NCBI GenBank assembly: GCA_009784625.1
Contig: WRBI01000022.1
Coordinates: 1-40,923, forward strand
Length of the DNA: 40,923 nt
Direction of reading: 5' to 3'
Source: Oscillospiraceae bacterium
Lineage (GTDB): Bacteria > Bacillota > Clostridia > Oscillospirales > Ruminococcaceae
Shown one piece after another: positions 25,178 to 32,973 of this stretch. The translations under genes were made by a program, and so were the position numbers. The stretch's first letter is position 1, and every line of letters starts with the position of its first letter. The notes beneath the pieces were generated by a model, which worked only from the letters and a program-made list of their open reading frames with translations, was not told the origin of the DNA and ran no database searches.

Positions 25178-25231
25178 TCTCAATATTTAGTTAGGCTTTC
25201 AGATAGAGAATTTTGTTTAGAGGTGCAAATC

Positions 25232-28200
25232 ATGGAAAATACCTGCGTTACCAGCCGCAGCCCTGATGATCAAACGGTAAACGCGATGCTTGATCTTGCG
25301 CCTCTTGGCTGTATTCTGTTAAGCGGCGACCTTAAGGTCGCACGATCCAATCAATACGCCGCCGATTTGTTTAAATTTTCAGACAAAGACGCTTGCGTTG
25401 GCTTTCATTTAAGCGAGCTGATCGCGAAGATCACACCTGAATATCAGGCGGCGGGGTTTGTTTCGGCCGACTACGCACACACTCTGATTTCGGCCGCGCT
25501 CAAAGACGGTGGCGGCAGATTCCAGCTGGAGTGTCACACAAAAGCCGAAAACAGCCTGCCCTTTGACATCACCTGTACCCCCGCCGAGATTGGCGGGCAA
25601 CCCCACATGATTCTTTACATGCGCGAGCAGGCCGAATATGCTTCTTGTAAACTTGAGCAAACGATGACCACCGAGCAGCGCTTGCAGAGCATTATTGACG
25701 CCATGCCGATGATGTGCTGCTCGTTTGATACGAATTCTCACATTGTCGAATGTAACCAGGCCGCCGTTGACCTGTTCAATATGAGCAGCAAACAGGAGTA
25801 CCTGGATCGCTTTGACGAGCTGAGCCCCGAGTATCAGCCGGACGGCAGCCTTTCCAGCGAGCGGTCGGTCGAGTATGTAGCCCGCGCCGTGTCGGGTGAG
25901 ACCGTTAAGTTTGAGTGGATGCATATAAATCCGGACACCGGCGAGAATATACCCTGTGAAGTGAAGCTAATCCGCAATGACCAGGGCAGTCAACAGCGCG
26001 CGGTTGCCTTTATTCGCGATCTGCGCGACTACTACAAAATGAAAGAAATCAGAGAAAGAACCCAACATCGGCTTCAGGCTGTCCTCGACTCAACCCCGAT
26101 GGTCTGCGCCGTTTATGACCGGAACCACCAGTTATTGGAAGTCAACCGCCATTGTGAAAAGCTCTTTCGTATCCCTGACAAGCAGATGTATCTCGACAAC
26201 ATGTTTAACTTTTTGCCGGAGTTCCAGCCGGATGGCCAGCGCTCGAGTGACGCTTCGCTTGCGCTTTTAAAGATGGGCTTTGAATTGGGCAGTGCCCGTT
26301 ACGAATTTACTTATCAGGCCGCAGACGGTGAACTGATTCCCGTTGAAGAATCCCTTGAGCGAGTTCGGCTTGAAGGCCGGGATGTGCTGATCGTATACAC
26401 GCGCGACCTGCGCGAAGAAAAAGCGGCGGCCAAAAAAGAGCGCGAGTCCTACGAGCTCACCCGCGCTTATCTGGATTCGGCGCCCTTTATCATCAATGTC
26501 TGGGACGATCAACTTAACATGATCAGCACAAGTCACCAATCAGTAGAGCTGTTCGGGCTGGAAAGCCAACAGCAATATATGGACGAGTTTCCCAAGCTCT
26601 CACCCGCCTATCAGCCCTGTGGCACCCCCTCGGCAGAAAAAGCCCTTCGCTATGTCAAAGAAGCTTTTGAGACAGGCTATTGCCGGTTTGAGTGGCAGCA
26701 TCAAACCATCAACGAAGAAACTATTCCGGCCGAGATTATCCTGGTGCGCGCCAAACAGAACGAGAAGGACATCGTGTTGGCGTATACAATCGACCAGCGC
26801 GCGATCAAGGGCGCTATGGATAAAGTCGAGCAGATCAACGCCCTGCTCACCTGCTGTGTAATCGCGACCTCTACCCTGTTGGACGCACACCCCCACGAGT
26901 TTAACGAGGCTTTGCACACCGCCTTGCAGGTTCTGGCGGTGGCAGTCGGGGTTGACCGCGTCTATGTTTTTAAAAACTATGCCGAAGACAATGAACTGTT
27001 CACTACCCAGCTGTATGAGTGGTCGAACGAGCAAGCCGGCATTCAACCTCAACAGGGCGGTATATATACAACCGACGTCCCGTTTAAGTTGACATTTCCC
27101 AACTGGCTCAAATCCCTTTCCCGCGGTGAAGCAGTCAACTTGCTCACCAAAGATATGGATGACAAAGAGCGCAAATGGTCTGAGGCCCAGGGAATTCTGG
27201 CGATCATGCTTGTGCCGCTCTATGTCAAAGGCGAGTTTTGGGGCTTTATGGGCTTTGATGAATGCCGCCAGGAGCGGGTCTTTGACATCAACGAGCTGTC
27301 TGTTCTGCGAATTTGCAGTACGCTGATATCGAACGCCTTATTGCGCAACGACATGGTTCAAAGCTTAAACGATGTAGCCACCGATCTTGAGGACGCGCTG
27401 GACAGGGCCCGTGAGGCAAACCGGGCCAAGAGCGCTTTTCTGTCTCACATGAGCCATGAGATCAGAACCCCAATGAACGCGATTATCGGGATGACATCCA
27501 TCGGAAAATCGTCCAAAGAGCTGAGCGGCAAAGACTACGCCTTTGACAAAATCGGGGCAGCTTCTGTCCATCTGCTCGGGGTGATCAACGACATTCTTGA
27601 CATTTCAAAGATCGAATACGGCAAATACCAGCTCTACTTCTCTGAGTTTGTATTCGACAAATCTCTGGACAAAGCGGTAAACATCGCGGAGTTCAAAATG
27701 AACGAAAAGAATCTAAAGTTCAGTGTCTACATAGACCCGAACATCCCGCTCTGCATTATAGGCGACGAACACAAGCTGACACAAGTGGTTACCAATCTGC
27801 TCTCAAACGCGGTTAAATTCACCCCCGAAGGCGGCGAGATCAGCCTGGCCGCCCGGCTGGTTGAAGACAAAGGTGAAACTTGCAAGATTCAGGTCGAGGT
27901 GGTAGATTCCGGAATCGGAATCAGCCCGGCGCAGCAGGCACGGCTCTTCCTGCCCTTTGAGCAGGCCGAAAGCAGTACCACCCGCAATTTTGGCGGCACG
28001 GGGCTGGGATTATCCATCAGCAAGGCAATCATAGGGCTGATGGACGGCGAAATCTGGGTTGAGTCAGACATCGGCCAAGGCGCAAAGTTCGCGTTTTATA
28101 TCCAAGTCAAAAAGGGAACCGCCTCCACCCGCTATCACGGCACCTTGCCAAAAGATGTGCGGATACTTGTGGTGGACGACGATTCGAACACACTTGAGTA

Positions 28201-28957
28201 CTTTATCAACGTGCTCGGCCGGTTTGGGTGCACCTGTAACATTGCCCAGAGTGCAAAAGACGCCTTGAAGCTGATTGAAGAGACCGGGCCATATCACCTG
28301 TACTTTGTCGACTGGCTGATGCCTGAGATGGACGGCGTTGCGTTCGCCCAACAGATCCGCTCCATCCGCGAAGGTGATGACGCCGTGATCATCATGATTT
28401 CATCCAGCAACTGGGCTGAGATTGAATACGAGGCCAGAAAAGCCAAGATCGACGATTTTTTGCCAAAGCCGATGCTGCCCTCCGACCTGGTCGATTGCTT
28501 GAGCAAATACTTAATCGGCGAAGGTACTTTTGGCGAGGCGGCACTGGCCGAGCAAAGCGAAGGGATGTTCGGCGGATATCGGATGCTTTTGGCCGAAGAC
28601 GTCGAGATCAACCGCGAGATTGTAATGGCCCTGCTTGAACCGACCGGGCTGGAGATTGCGTGCGCGGTCAACGGGGTACAAGCGGTTAAAATGTTCAGCG
28701 AAAACCCCGACCAATACGACGTAATCTTCATGGATGTGCAGATGCCTGAGATGGACGGATTGACCGCCACCCAAAAAATCCGGGCGCTCGGCACCATAAA
28801 ATCGGCCAATATCCCGATTATCGCGCTGACCGCCGACGTGTTTATTGAGGACGTAGACAAGTGCCTGCGTGCCGGCATGAACGCGCATCTGGGTAAACCG
28901 CTCAATCTGGACGACGTAATTGACACGCTGATGAAGTTTCTGCTTGGGCGCGGGTAA
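25232..28957 (+). CDS. Soluble multi-PAS hybrid sensor histidine kinase/response regulator
   Basis: A 1241-residue cytoplasmic phosphorelay protein. In order: four PAS-like domains (about 15-130, 148-265, 278-393, 408-522), a GAF-like domain (about 540-705), and a HisKA dimerisation domain with H742 in SHMSHEIRTPMNA. Next come a HATPase with N-box NLLSNAVKFTPEGG, DSGIGI and GGTGLGLSISK, then REC1 (about 975-1095, D1027) and REC2 (about 1115-1237, D1168). No membrane segment or signal peptide is found, so it senses an internal cue. No C-terminal Hpt domain is present, so an external Hpt partner or direct output is likely. ATG at 25232 (AGAGGTG upstream) is preferred to an in-frame GTG 9 nt earlier. 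Confidence 0.94.
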   Translation: MENTCVTSRSPDDQTVNAMLDLAPLGCILLSGDLKVARSNQYAADLFKFSDKDACVGFHLSELIAKITPEYQAAGFVSADYAHTLISAALKDGGGRFQLECHTKAENSLPFDITCTPAEIGGQPHMILYMREQAEYASCKLEQTMTTEQRLQSIIDAMPMMCCSFDTNSHIVECNQAAVDLFNMSSKQEYLDRFDELSPEYQPDGSLSSERSVEYVARAVSGETVKFEWMHINPDTGENIPCEVKLIRNDQGSQQRAVAFIRDLRDYYKMKEIRERTQHRLQAVLDSTPMVCAVYDRNHQLLEVNRHCEKLFRIPDKQMYLDNMFNFLPEFQPDGQRSSDASLALLKMGFELGSARYEFTYQAADGELIPVEESLERVRLEGRDVLIVYTRDLREEKAAAKKERESYELTRAYLDSAPFIINVWDDQLNMISTSHQSVELFGLESQQQYMDEFPKLSPAYQPCGTPSAEKALRYVKEAFETGYCRFEWQHQTINEETIPAEIILVRAKQNEKDIVLAYTIDQRAIKGAMDKVEQINALLTCCVIATSTLLDAHPHEFNEALHTALQVLAVAVGVDRVYVFKNYAEDNELFTTQLYEWSNEQAGIQPQQGGIYTTDVPFKLTFPNWLKSLSRGEAVNLLTKDMDDKERKWSEAQGILAIMLVPLYVKGEFWGFMGFDECRQERVFDINELSVLRICSTLISNALLRNDMVQSLNDVATDLEDALDRAREANRAKSAFLSHMSHEIRTPMNAIIGMTSIGKSSKELSGKDYAFDKIGAASVHLLGVINDILDISKIEYGKYQLYFSEFVFDKSLDKAVNIAEFKMNEKNLKFSVYIDPNIPLCIIGDEHKLTQVVTNLLSNAVKFTPEGGEISLAARLVEDKGETCKIQVEVVDSGIGISPAQQARLFLPFEQAESSTTRNFGGTGLGLSISKAIIGLMDGEIWVESDIGQGAKFAFYIQVKKGTASTRYHGTLPKDVRILVVDDDSNTLEYFINVLGRFGCTCNIAQSAKDALKLIEETGPYHLYFVDWLMPEMDGVAFAQQIRSIREGDDAVIIMISSSNWAEIEYEARKAKIDDFLPKPMLPSDLVDCLSKYLIGEGTFGEAALAEQSEGMFGGYRMLLAEDVEINREIVMALLEPTGLEIACAVNGVQAVKMFSENPDQYDVIFMDVQMPEMDGLTATQKIRALGTIKSANIPIIALTADVFIEDVDKCLRAGMNAHLGKPLNLDDVIDTLMKFLLGRG

Positions 28958-29000
28958 GCACCGACGCGGGCTGTTTTGTCTTGAAGACAGCGGCCCCCAC

Positions 29001-29029
29001 TTGACAATACAGATAGGGCGTGTTATGAT
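29001..29029 (+). promoter_or_regulatory. Promoter of the perR-like gene
   Basis: TTGACA (29001-29006) and TATGAT (29024-29029) are separated by 17 bp, 39 bp before the first candidate start codon. Confidence 0.8.
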
Positions 29030-29068
29030 TTTGCTGCGAATAAAACGAACGTAAATTTCATTAAATAA

Positions 29069-29470
29069 GTGGTGAGCACAGTGCAGCGGAACACGGTACA
29101 GCGCCAGATCATACTGAGCACGCTTAAGCAGATGAAAGCCCACCCAACAGTCGAGGAGATCAGCGCAAGGATTCAAACGGATCATCCAACGATCAGCAAG
29201 ACGACCGTTTATCGCAACCTGCGCCTGATGGCTGAAAGCAAGGCGATTGCTCAAATTCTCATACCGGACGACGTCGAGCGGTATGAGGGCAACACAGACA
29301 ACCACCATCACTTCAAGTGCAATGTTTGCCAAGAAATTTTCGACCTGAATATCGACGGTTTGCATGAGCGGCTCACACAGCTGGGCAAGATGGTCGAAGA
29401 CAGCTCCGGCTTTCAGGCAGATTACCCGGAGATTGTGTTTAGAGGGGTTTGTAACCACTGTAAAGAATAA
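29069..29470 (+). CDS. Fur family transcriptional regulator, PerR-like
   Basis: A 133-residue metal-dependent repressor, probably sensing peroxide. The winged-helix part has KAHPTVEEISARI and SKTTVYRNLRLM. The dimer domain has NHHHFKCNVCQEIFDLN, and two CxxC pairs (84/87, 128/131) would hold the structural zinc. By eye H25, H79/H81 and D92 match PerR H37, H91/H93 and D104; the position of D85 is Glu (E73), as in Fur. D92 favours PerR-type peroxide sensing. The start is GTG, at 29069 or 29072, with no strong Shine-Dalgarno; GTG at 29081 is a further option. It converges on the flotillin gene. Confidence 0.9.
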   Translation: MVSTVQRNTVQRQIILSTLKQMKAHPTVEEISARIQTDHPTISKTTVYRNLRLMAESKAIAQILIPDDVERYEGNTDNHHHFKCNVCQEIFDLNIDGLHERLTQLGKMVEDSSGFQADYPEIVFRGVCNHCKE

Positions 29471-29473
29471 GCA

Positions 29474-29500
29474 AAGACCCCGGCAGATTGCCGGGGTCTT
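29474..29500. terminator. Bidirectional terminator between perR-like and flotillin genes
   Basis: AAGACCCCGGCA and TGCCGGGGTCTT form a perfect 12-bp stem with a GAT loop. Flanking T- and A-rich sequence suits both convergent genes. Confidence 0.88.
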
Positions 29501-29508
29501 GCTTTGTT

Positions 29509-31104
29509 TTACTCGTCTTCTTTCTTGCCGTCAAGGGCTGCGCCCAGAGCTTTCAGGTCTACACCATTTACGTCAATCGAGAGTTTCTTGTTGACCTTTG
29601 CGTCGTAAGTTCCGGCTTTCATTACCTCGACAAAGTCAAAGCCAAGCGTTTCGCTCATCACCTGTGTGACCGCTTTGAGCACACCGGATGTGTAACCGGC
29701 CACCTCGCTGGCCACATCTCCCCCACCCTCGCCGACGCCGCCCACGTAAGTGATCGCGCCGATGTTTCTAAGCGGCTCCGCCGCCGCGGCTACGATTTCC
29801 GGGTACTTGTCGATGACCATTTCCAGCTTACCGGCCTCATTCATCTTAGCCAGCGCCTCTGCTTTTTTCTCAAGCGCTTCGGCCTCGGCCAGACCCTTGC
29901 GGCGGGTGGCTTCGGCCTCGGCCAGGCCCATCGCCTCAATGACTTTGGCCTTGGCTTCACCCTCCTGGGTGATGACTTCGGCCTGTACCTTTGCCCGGGC
30001 TTCACCCTCCAGCCGCAGTTTTTCGGCTTCGGCCTCTGCCCGCTGAATCTGCTCGAACTTCTCAGCTTCGGCGTTCAGGCGGCGTTTTTCTTTTTCGGCT
30101 TCGGCCGGGCGGATGACCATCTCTTGCAGCTCAGCCTGTTTGCGGTCGGCTTTCTTTTGCGCCAGCTCGATGTTCTTTTGCTCAGATTGGATTTCGATCT
30201 GCACCTGCGCCTCGGCAACTTCCTGCTGGCGTTTGGCTTCCAGAATGACCGCGTCCATAGCCGTGTTCTTGACTTCTTTGGACGTGATGTTCTCCTGAAT
30301 CTTGTAGGCCGCGTCCGAGCGGGCCCGGCGGGTCTCCTGTTCTTCTTTAAACGAGAGCACTTGCAGTTCTTTTTCTTTCTCGGCTTCGGCGATCTGGGTT
30401 TCGGCGGTGAGCTGCGCGCGCTTACCGACCTTCATGGCCTCAGCTGTCTTGATCTGACGGTTTTTGGCCGCTTCGGCTTCGGCGATGGCCGCCTCCGACT
30501 TGACCTTTGCGATCTGCTCTTTACCCAGCGCCTCGATGTAGCCTTCTTCGTCGGTGATATCGTTGATGGTAAACGACTTGAGCTCAAGCCCCATCTCTTC
30601 CAGTTCTTTGCCGGCCACCTCCTGCACCTTGGTCGAGAAAGATTCCCGGTCATCGTAGATATCCTCAACGCTCAAGGATGACACGATTTCGCGCAGCTTG
30701 CCCTTGCAGACCTCGGAGGCCTGGGTCCGGATCATGGATACCGTCTCGGTCTCATGGGAACAGCTGAACTGCTGAACGGCGGCCATGATGGTCTCGTCGG
30801 TATTCTTGACTTTGAGCACGACAATGCCGTCCGCGTTGATCGGCACACCCAGCTTGGTTTTGGTCTGGCGAATCTCGACCGGGAACATGATGTTCTCAAG
30901 GGTGATGGTGTCCATCCGCTGAAAGACCGGGATGACAATGCTTCCGCCGCCGGTGATCACCTTTGGCCGGCCGACCCCCACGATCACCCCCGCTTTATCT
31001 GAGGGCACTTTTTTCCACGTTGCGCTGATCACAATGACGATCAGTATGATGGCCAGCACAATCAGGCCCACCGGTATCAAGTACTCCATCCAGTTCGTTA
31101 GCAT
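29509..31104 (-). CDS. floT: Flotillin family protein
   Basis: Flotillins scaffold functional membrane microdomains. The 531-residue protein has an N-terminal membrane helix (about 8-29), an SPFH/PHB domain (about 35-210; VPSDKAGVIVGVGRPKVITG, TQASEVCKGKLREIVSSL), then a long Glu-Ala-rich coiled coil (about 215-440) with repeated EAEA text. A hydrophobic Gly-rich C-terminal region follows (ITYVGGVGEGGG). The order matches B. subtilis YuaG/FloT. ATG follows AAGGAGGAG. It starts 12 nt after an NfeD-like gene, the standard partner, and is the last gene of a four-gene cluster. Confidence 0.94.
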   Translation of the reverse strand: MLTNWMEYLIPVGLIVLAIILIVIVISATWKKVPSDKAGVIVGVGRPKVITGGGSIVIPVFQRMDTITLENIMFPVEIRQTKTKLGVPINADGIVVLKVKNTDETIMAAVQQFSCSHETETVSMIRTQASEVCKGKLREIVSSLSVEDIYDDRESFSTKVQEVAGKELEEMGLELKSFTINDITDEEGYIEALGKEQIAKVKSEAAIAEAEAAKNRQIKTAEAMKVGKRAQLTAETQIAEAEKEKELQVLSFKEEQETRRARSDAAYKIQENITSKEVKNTAMDAVILEAKRQQEVAEAQVQIEIQSEQKNIELAQKKADRKQAELQEMVIRPAEAEKEKRRLNAEAEKFEQIQRAEAEAEKLRLEGEARAKVQAEVITQEGEAKAKVIEAMGLAEAEATRRKGLAEAEALEKKAEALAKMNEAGKLEMVIDKYPEIVAAAAEPLRNIGAITYVGGVGEGGGDVASEVAGYTSGVLKAVTQVMSETLGFDFVEVMKAGTYDAKVNKKLSIDVNGVDLKALGAALDGKKEDE

Positions 31105-31116
31105 TCTTTCTCCTCC

Positions 31117-31713
31117 TTAAATTTGGTCTATGTAAAGCGATACATAACAGAGTTTGTTCGCGGGGTCCACTTCGGTGACAACTACCCGCTCGCCGGTTTT
31201 TATGGTTGCGGGCAGTTGATCCCGCAGGTCGGGGTCGATCTTGGCTCGGAAAGATATGGCCGCGCCCGTGCTGTCTTTGAGGGATACGGTACCCATCCCC
31301 TCCCCCGTGATGGTCAAAGTGACCTCCCCGCTCATCCCACGCAGTCTGTGGTAAGAAAGCGCGGCGGCGTTGTTCTCTTTCAGCCGCTTGATCAGCAGCT
31401 TGTAAAGCGCGGCATACGCCAGCGCGGCCACCACAAAGCAGCCGGCCAACAAAAGGGCAGTAAAGAGCAAATTGGTCATATGCGGGCGCGCCATATGTCC
31501 GGCCGCGCCAAAGACGACCAGAAAGAGACACAGGCACATGATGTTAAACGGGATCAGTCCGTGGCCGGAAACGCCCTTGCCCGCATCCACGTCTACGTCG
31601 AGGTCTCCGCCAAATATCCCGCCAAACCATCCTGTGAACAAGTTGAGCAAGGGGATGACAAAACCGATGATAATGGCGAGATTGAAGATATAGATAAGCA
31701 GGGGTGTGGACAT
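31117..31713 (-). CDS. NfeD-like membrane protein (YuaF type)
   Basis: NfeD proteins pair with SPFH proteins; B. subtilis YuaF is co-transcribed with flotillin. The 198-residue product has an N-terminal helix (about 5-30), two further hydrophobic segments (about 52-70 and 82-107) and a C-terminal OB-fold (about 120-195), including LRGMSGEVTLTITGEGMGTVSL and TGERVVVTEVD. It has no ClpP-like protease domain, so it is the short form. It lies 29 nt after the symporter gene and 12 nt before floT. Confidence 0.87.
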   Translation of the reverse strand: MSTPLLIYIFNLAIIIGFVIPLLNLFTGWFGGIFGGDLDVDVDAGKGVSGHGLIPFNIMCLCLFLVVFGAAGHMARPHMTNLLFTALLLAGCFVVAALAYAALYKLLIKRLKENNAAALSYHRLRGMSGEVTLTITGEGMGTVSLKDSTGAAISFRAKIDPDLRDQLPATIKTGERVVVTEVDPANKLCYVSLYIDQI

Positions 31714-31742
31714 GATATCACCTCCAGTCAGTTGAGCGGGGT

Positions 31743-32942
31743 TTAATCAAAAACGCCGCTGTCCGAGTTCTCTTCCATCTTAAGTCCATGCTTTTCGGCG
31801 TATTTCGAGAGGCCCATCACTACGGGGCCGTCGCTTGTGATGTTGCAGGCGGTGCCAAAACTGTCTTGGAGCGCAAAGATGGCCAGCATCAACGCGGTGC
31901 CGGTCTCGTCAAAGCCAAGCACAGCGATAATAAGCCCCAAGGATGCCATCAGCGTCCCGCCCGGCACGCCGGGCGCGGCCACCGCGAAAACAGCCAGCAG
32001 AACCACAAACAAAATCATGGTCTCAATGGCCGGCAGTGTCCCGTACAAAACCTGGGAGACACTCAGGGAAAGGAATGTGATGCTGAGCACCGAGCCGGGC
32101 ATGTGTACATGCGCGAGCAGCGGGACTCCAAAGCTGACCATCCCTTTGTCCAGCACACTTGACTTGGAGGCACACTGGAGCGCAACCGGCAATGTGGCTG
32201 CCGATGACATGGTTCCCACCGCGGTCAGGTAGGCGGGGCCGTAGTGCCTGAGCACTTCCATCGGGTGCTTGCGGGAGTAAAGGGCAGCGATCAGGTAAAG
32301 AACGGCAATCCAGATGGTGTGGATTAAGATGATCAACAAAATCACCTGCAAAAATACCGGCAGCTGGGTGGTAATTCGGCCGTCGTAAGCGAGTGTGGCA
32401 AAAGTCGAGCCGATAAATACCGGTAAAATCGGGATGATCACTTTTCGCACAATGGCCAGCATGATGCCTTGCAGCTCCCCGAGCAGGGCAGCGAAGCGCT
32501 TAGAGTCCGACCAAACCACAGCCAGGCCGCCGATCAATGCCAGTGCAAGTGCGCTCATGGGCGGCATGATCTGCGGGATATTCAGCGAAAAGACCATATC
32601 CGGCAGGGCGCGCAGGCTATCCACCGCACTGGCAATCGAAAGCCGGGGGATGATCGCAAATCCGGTAAAAGTCGCAAACAGCCCGGCGGCCACCACCGAC
32701 AGATATGCAAGCATCAGCGAAATGCCCAAAAGTTTGGATGCGTGTTTGCCCATCCGGACAATGGATGGCGCAACTGAGCCGATAATGATAATCGGCACAC
32801 TGAAGAATACAATCTGGCCCGAAATATGCCGAATACTCATGATCACATTCATAAGCGTCGCGTTCACGGTTGAGCCGATCAAAAGGCCGGCCGCCAGCGC
32901 CAACAAAAGGCGAAAAGGCAACGTTTTTAGCATGTTTGTCAT
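31743..32942 (-). CDS. Dicarboxylate/amino acid:cation symporter (DAACS) family protein
   Basis: A membrane symporter related to GltP/DctA/SstT, which use Na+ or H+ to import acidic or small amino acids and C4-dicarboxylates. The protein, about 399 residues, has the hairpin motif VGTMSSAATLPVAL (compare the Ser-rich SSSSAATLP loop) and ALQDSFGTACNITSDG near the C-terminus (compare D-GTA-N-GD). The Ser-rich loop is reduced to SS, and the usual Arg/Asp substrate residues are not obvious, so substrate choice may be altered. Starts are ambiguous: GTG at 32951, ATG at 32942 or ATG at 32933. It follows the DUF1576 gene by about 30 nt. Confidence 0.87.
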   Translation of the reverse strand: MTNMLKTLPFRLLLALAAGLLIGSTVNATLMNVIMSIRHISGQIVFFSVPIIIIGSVAPSIVRMGKHASKLLGISLMLAYLSVVAAGLFATFTGFAIIPRLSIASAVDSLRALPDMVFSLNIPQIMPPMSALALALIGGLAVVWSDSKRFAALLGELQGIMLAIVRKVIIPILPVFIGSTFATLAYDGRITTQLPVFLQVILLIILIHTIWIAVLYLIAALYSRKHPMEVLRHYGPAYLTAVGTMSSAATLPVALQCASKSSVLDKGMVSFGVPLLAHVHMPGSVLSITFLSLSVSQVLYGTLPAIETMILFVVLLAVFAVAAPGVPGGTLMASLGLIIAVLGFDETGTALMLAIFALQDSFGTACNITSDGPVVMGLSKYAEKHGLKMEENSDSGVFD

Positions 32943-32973
32943 CTCAATCACCGCTTTCGTCTATCTGCTCGGT

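Noticed and set aside
28511-29458. 315-codon minus-strand frame covering perR-like gene and the kinase 3' end
   Set aside because: Overlaps two strongly supported plus-strand genes and a clear promoter; no motif.
29488-30681. 397-codon Phe/Leu-rich open frame on the plus strand
   Set aside because: Antisense to flotillin; its Phe/Leu-Gly bias mirrors the Glu-Ala-Lys coiled coil on the other strand.
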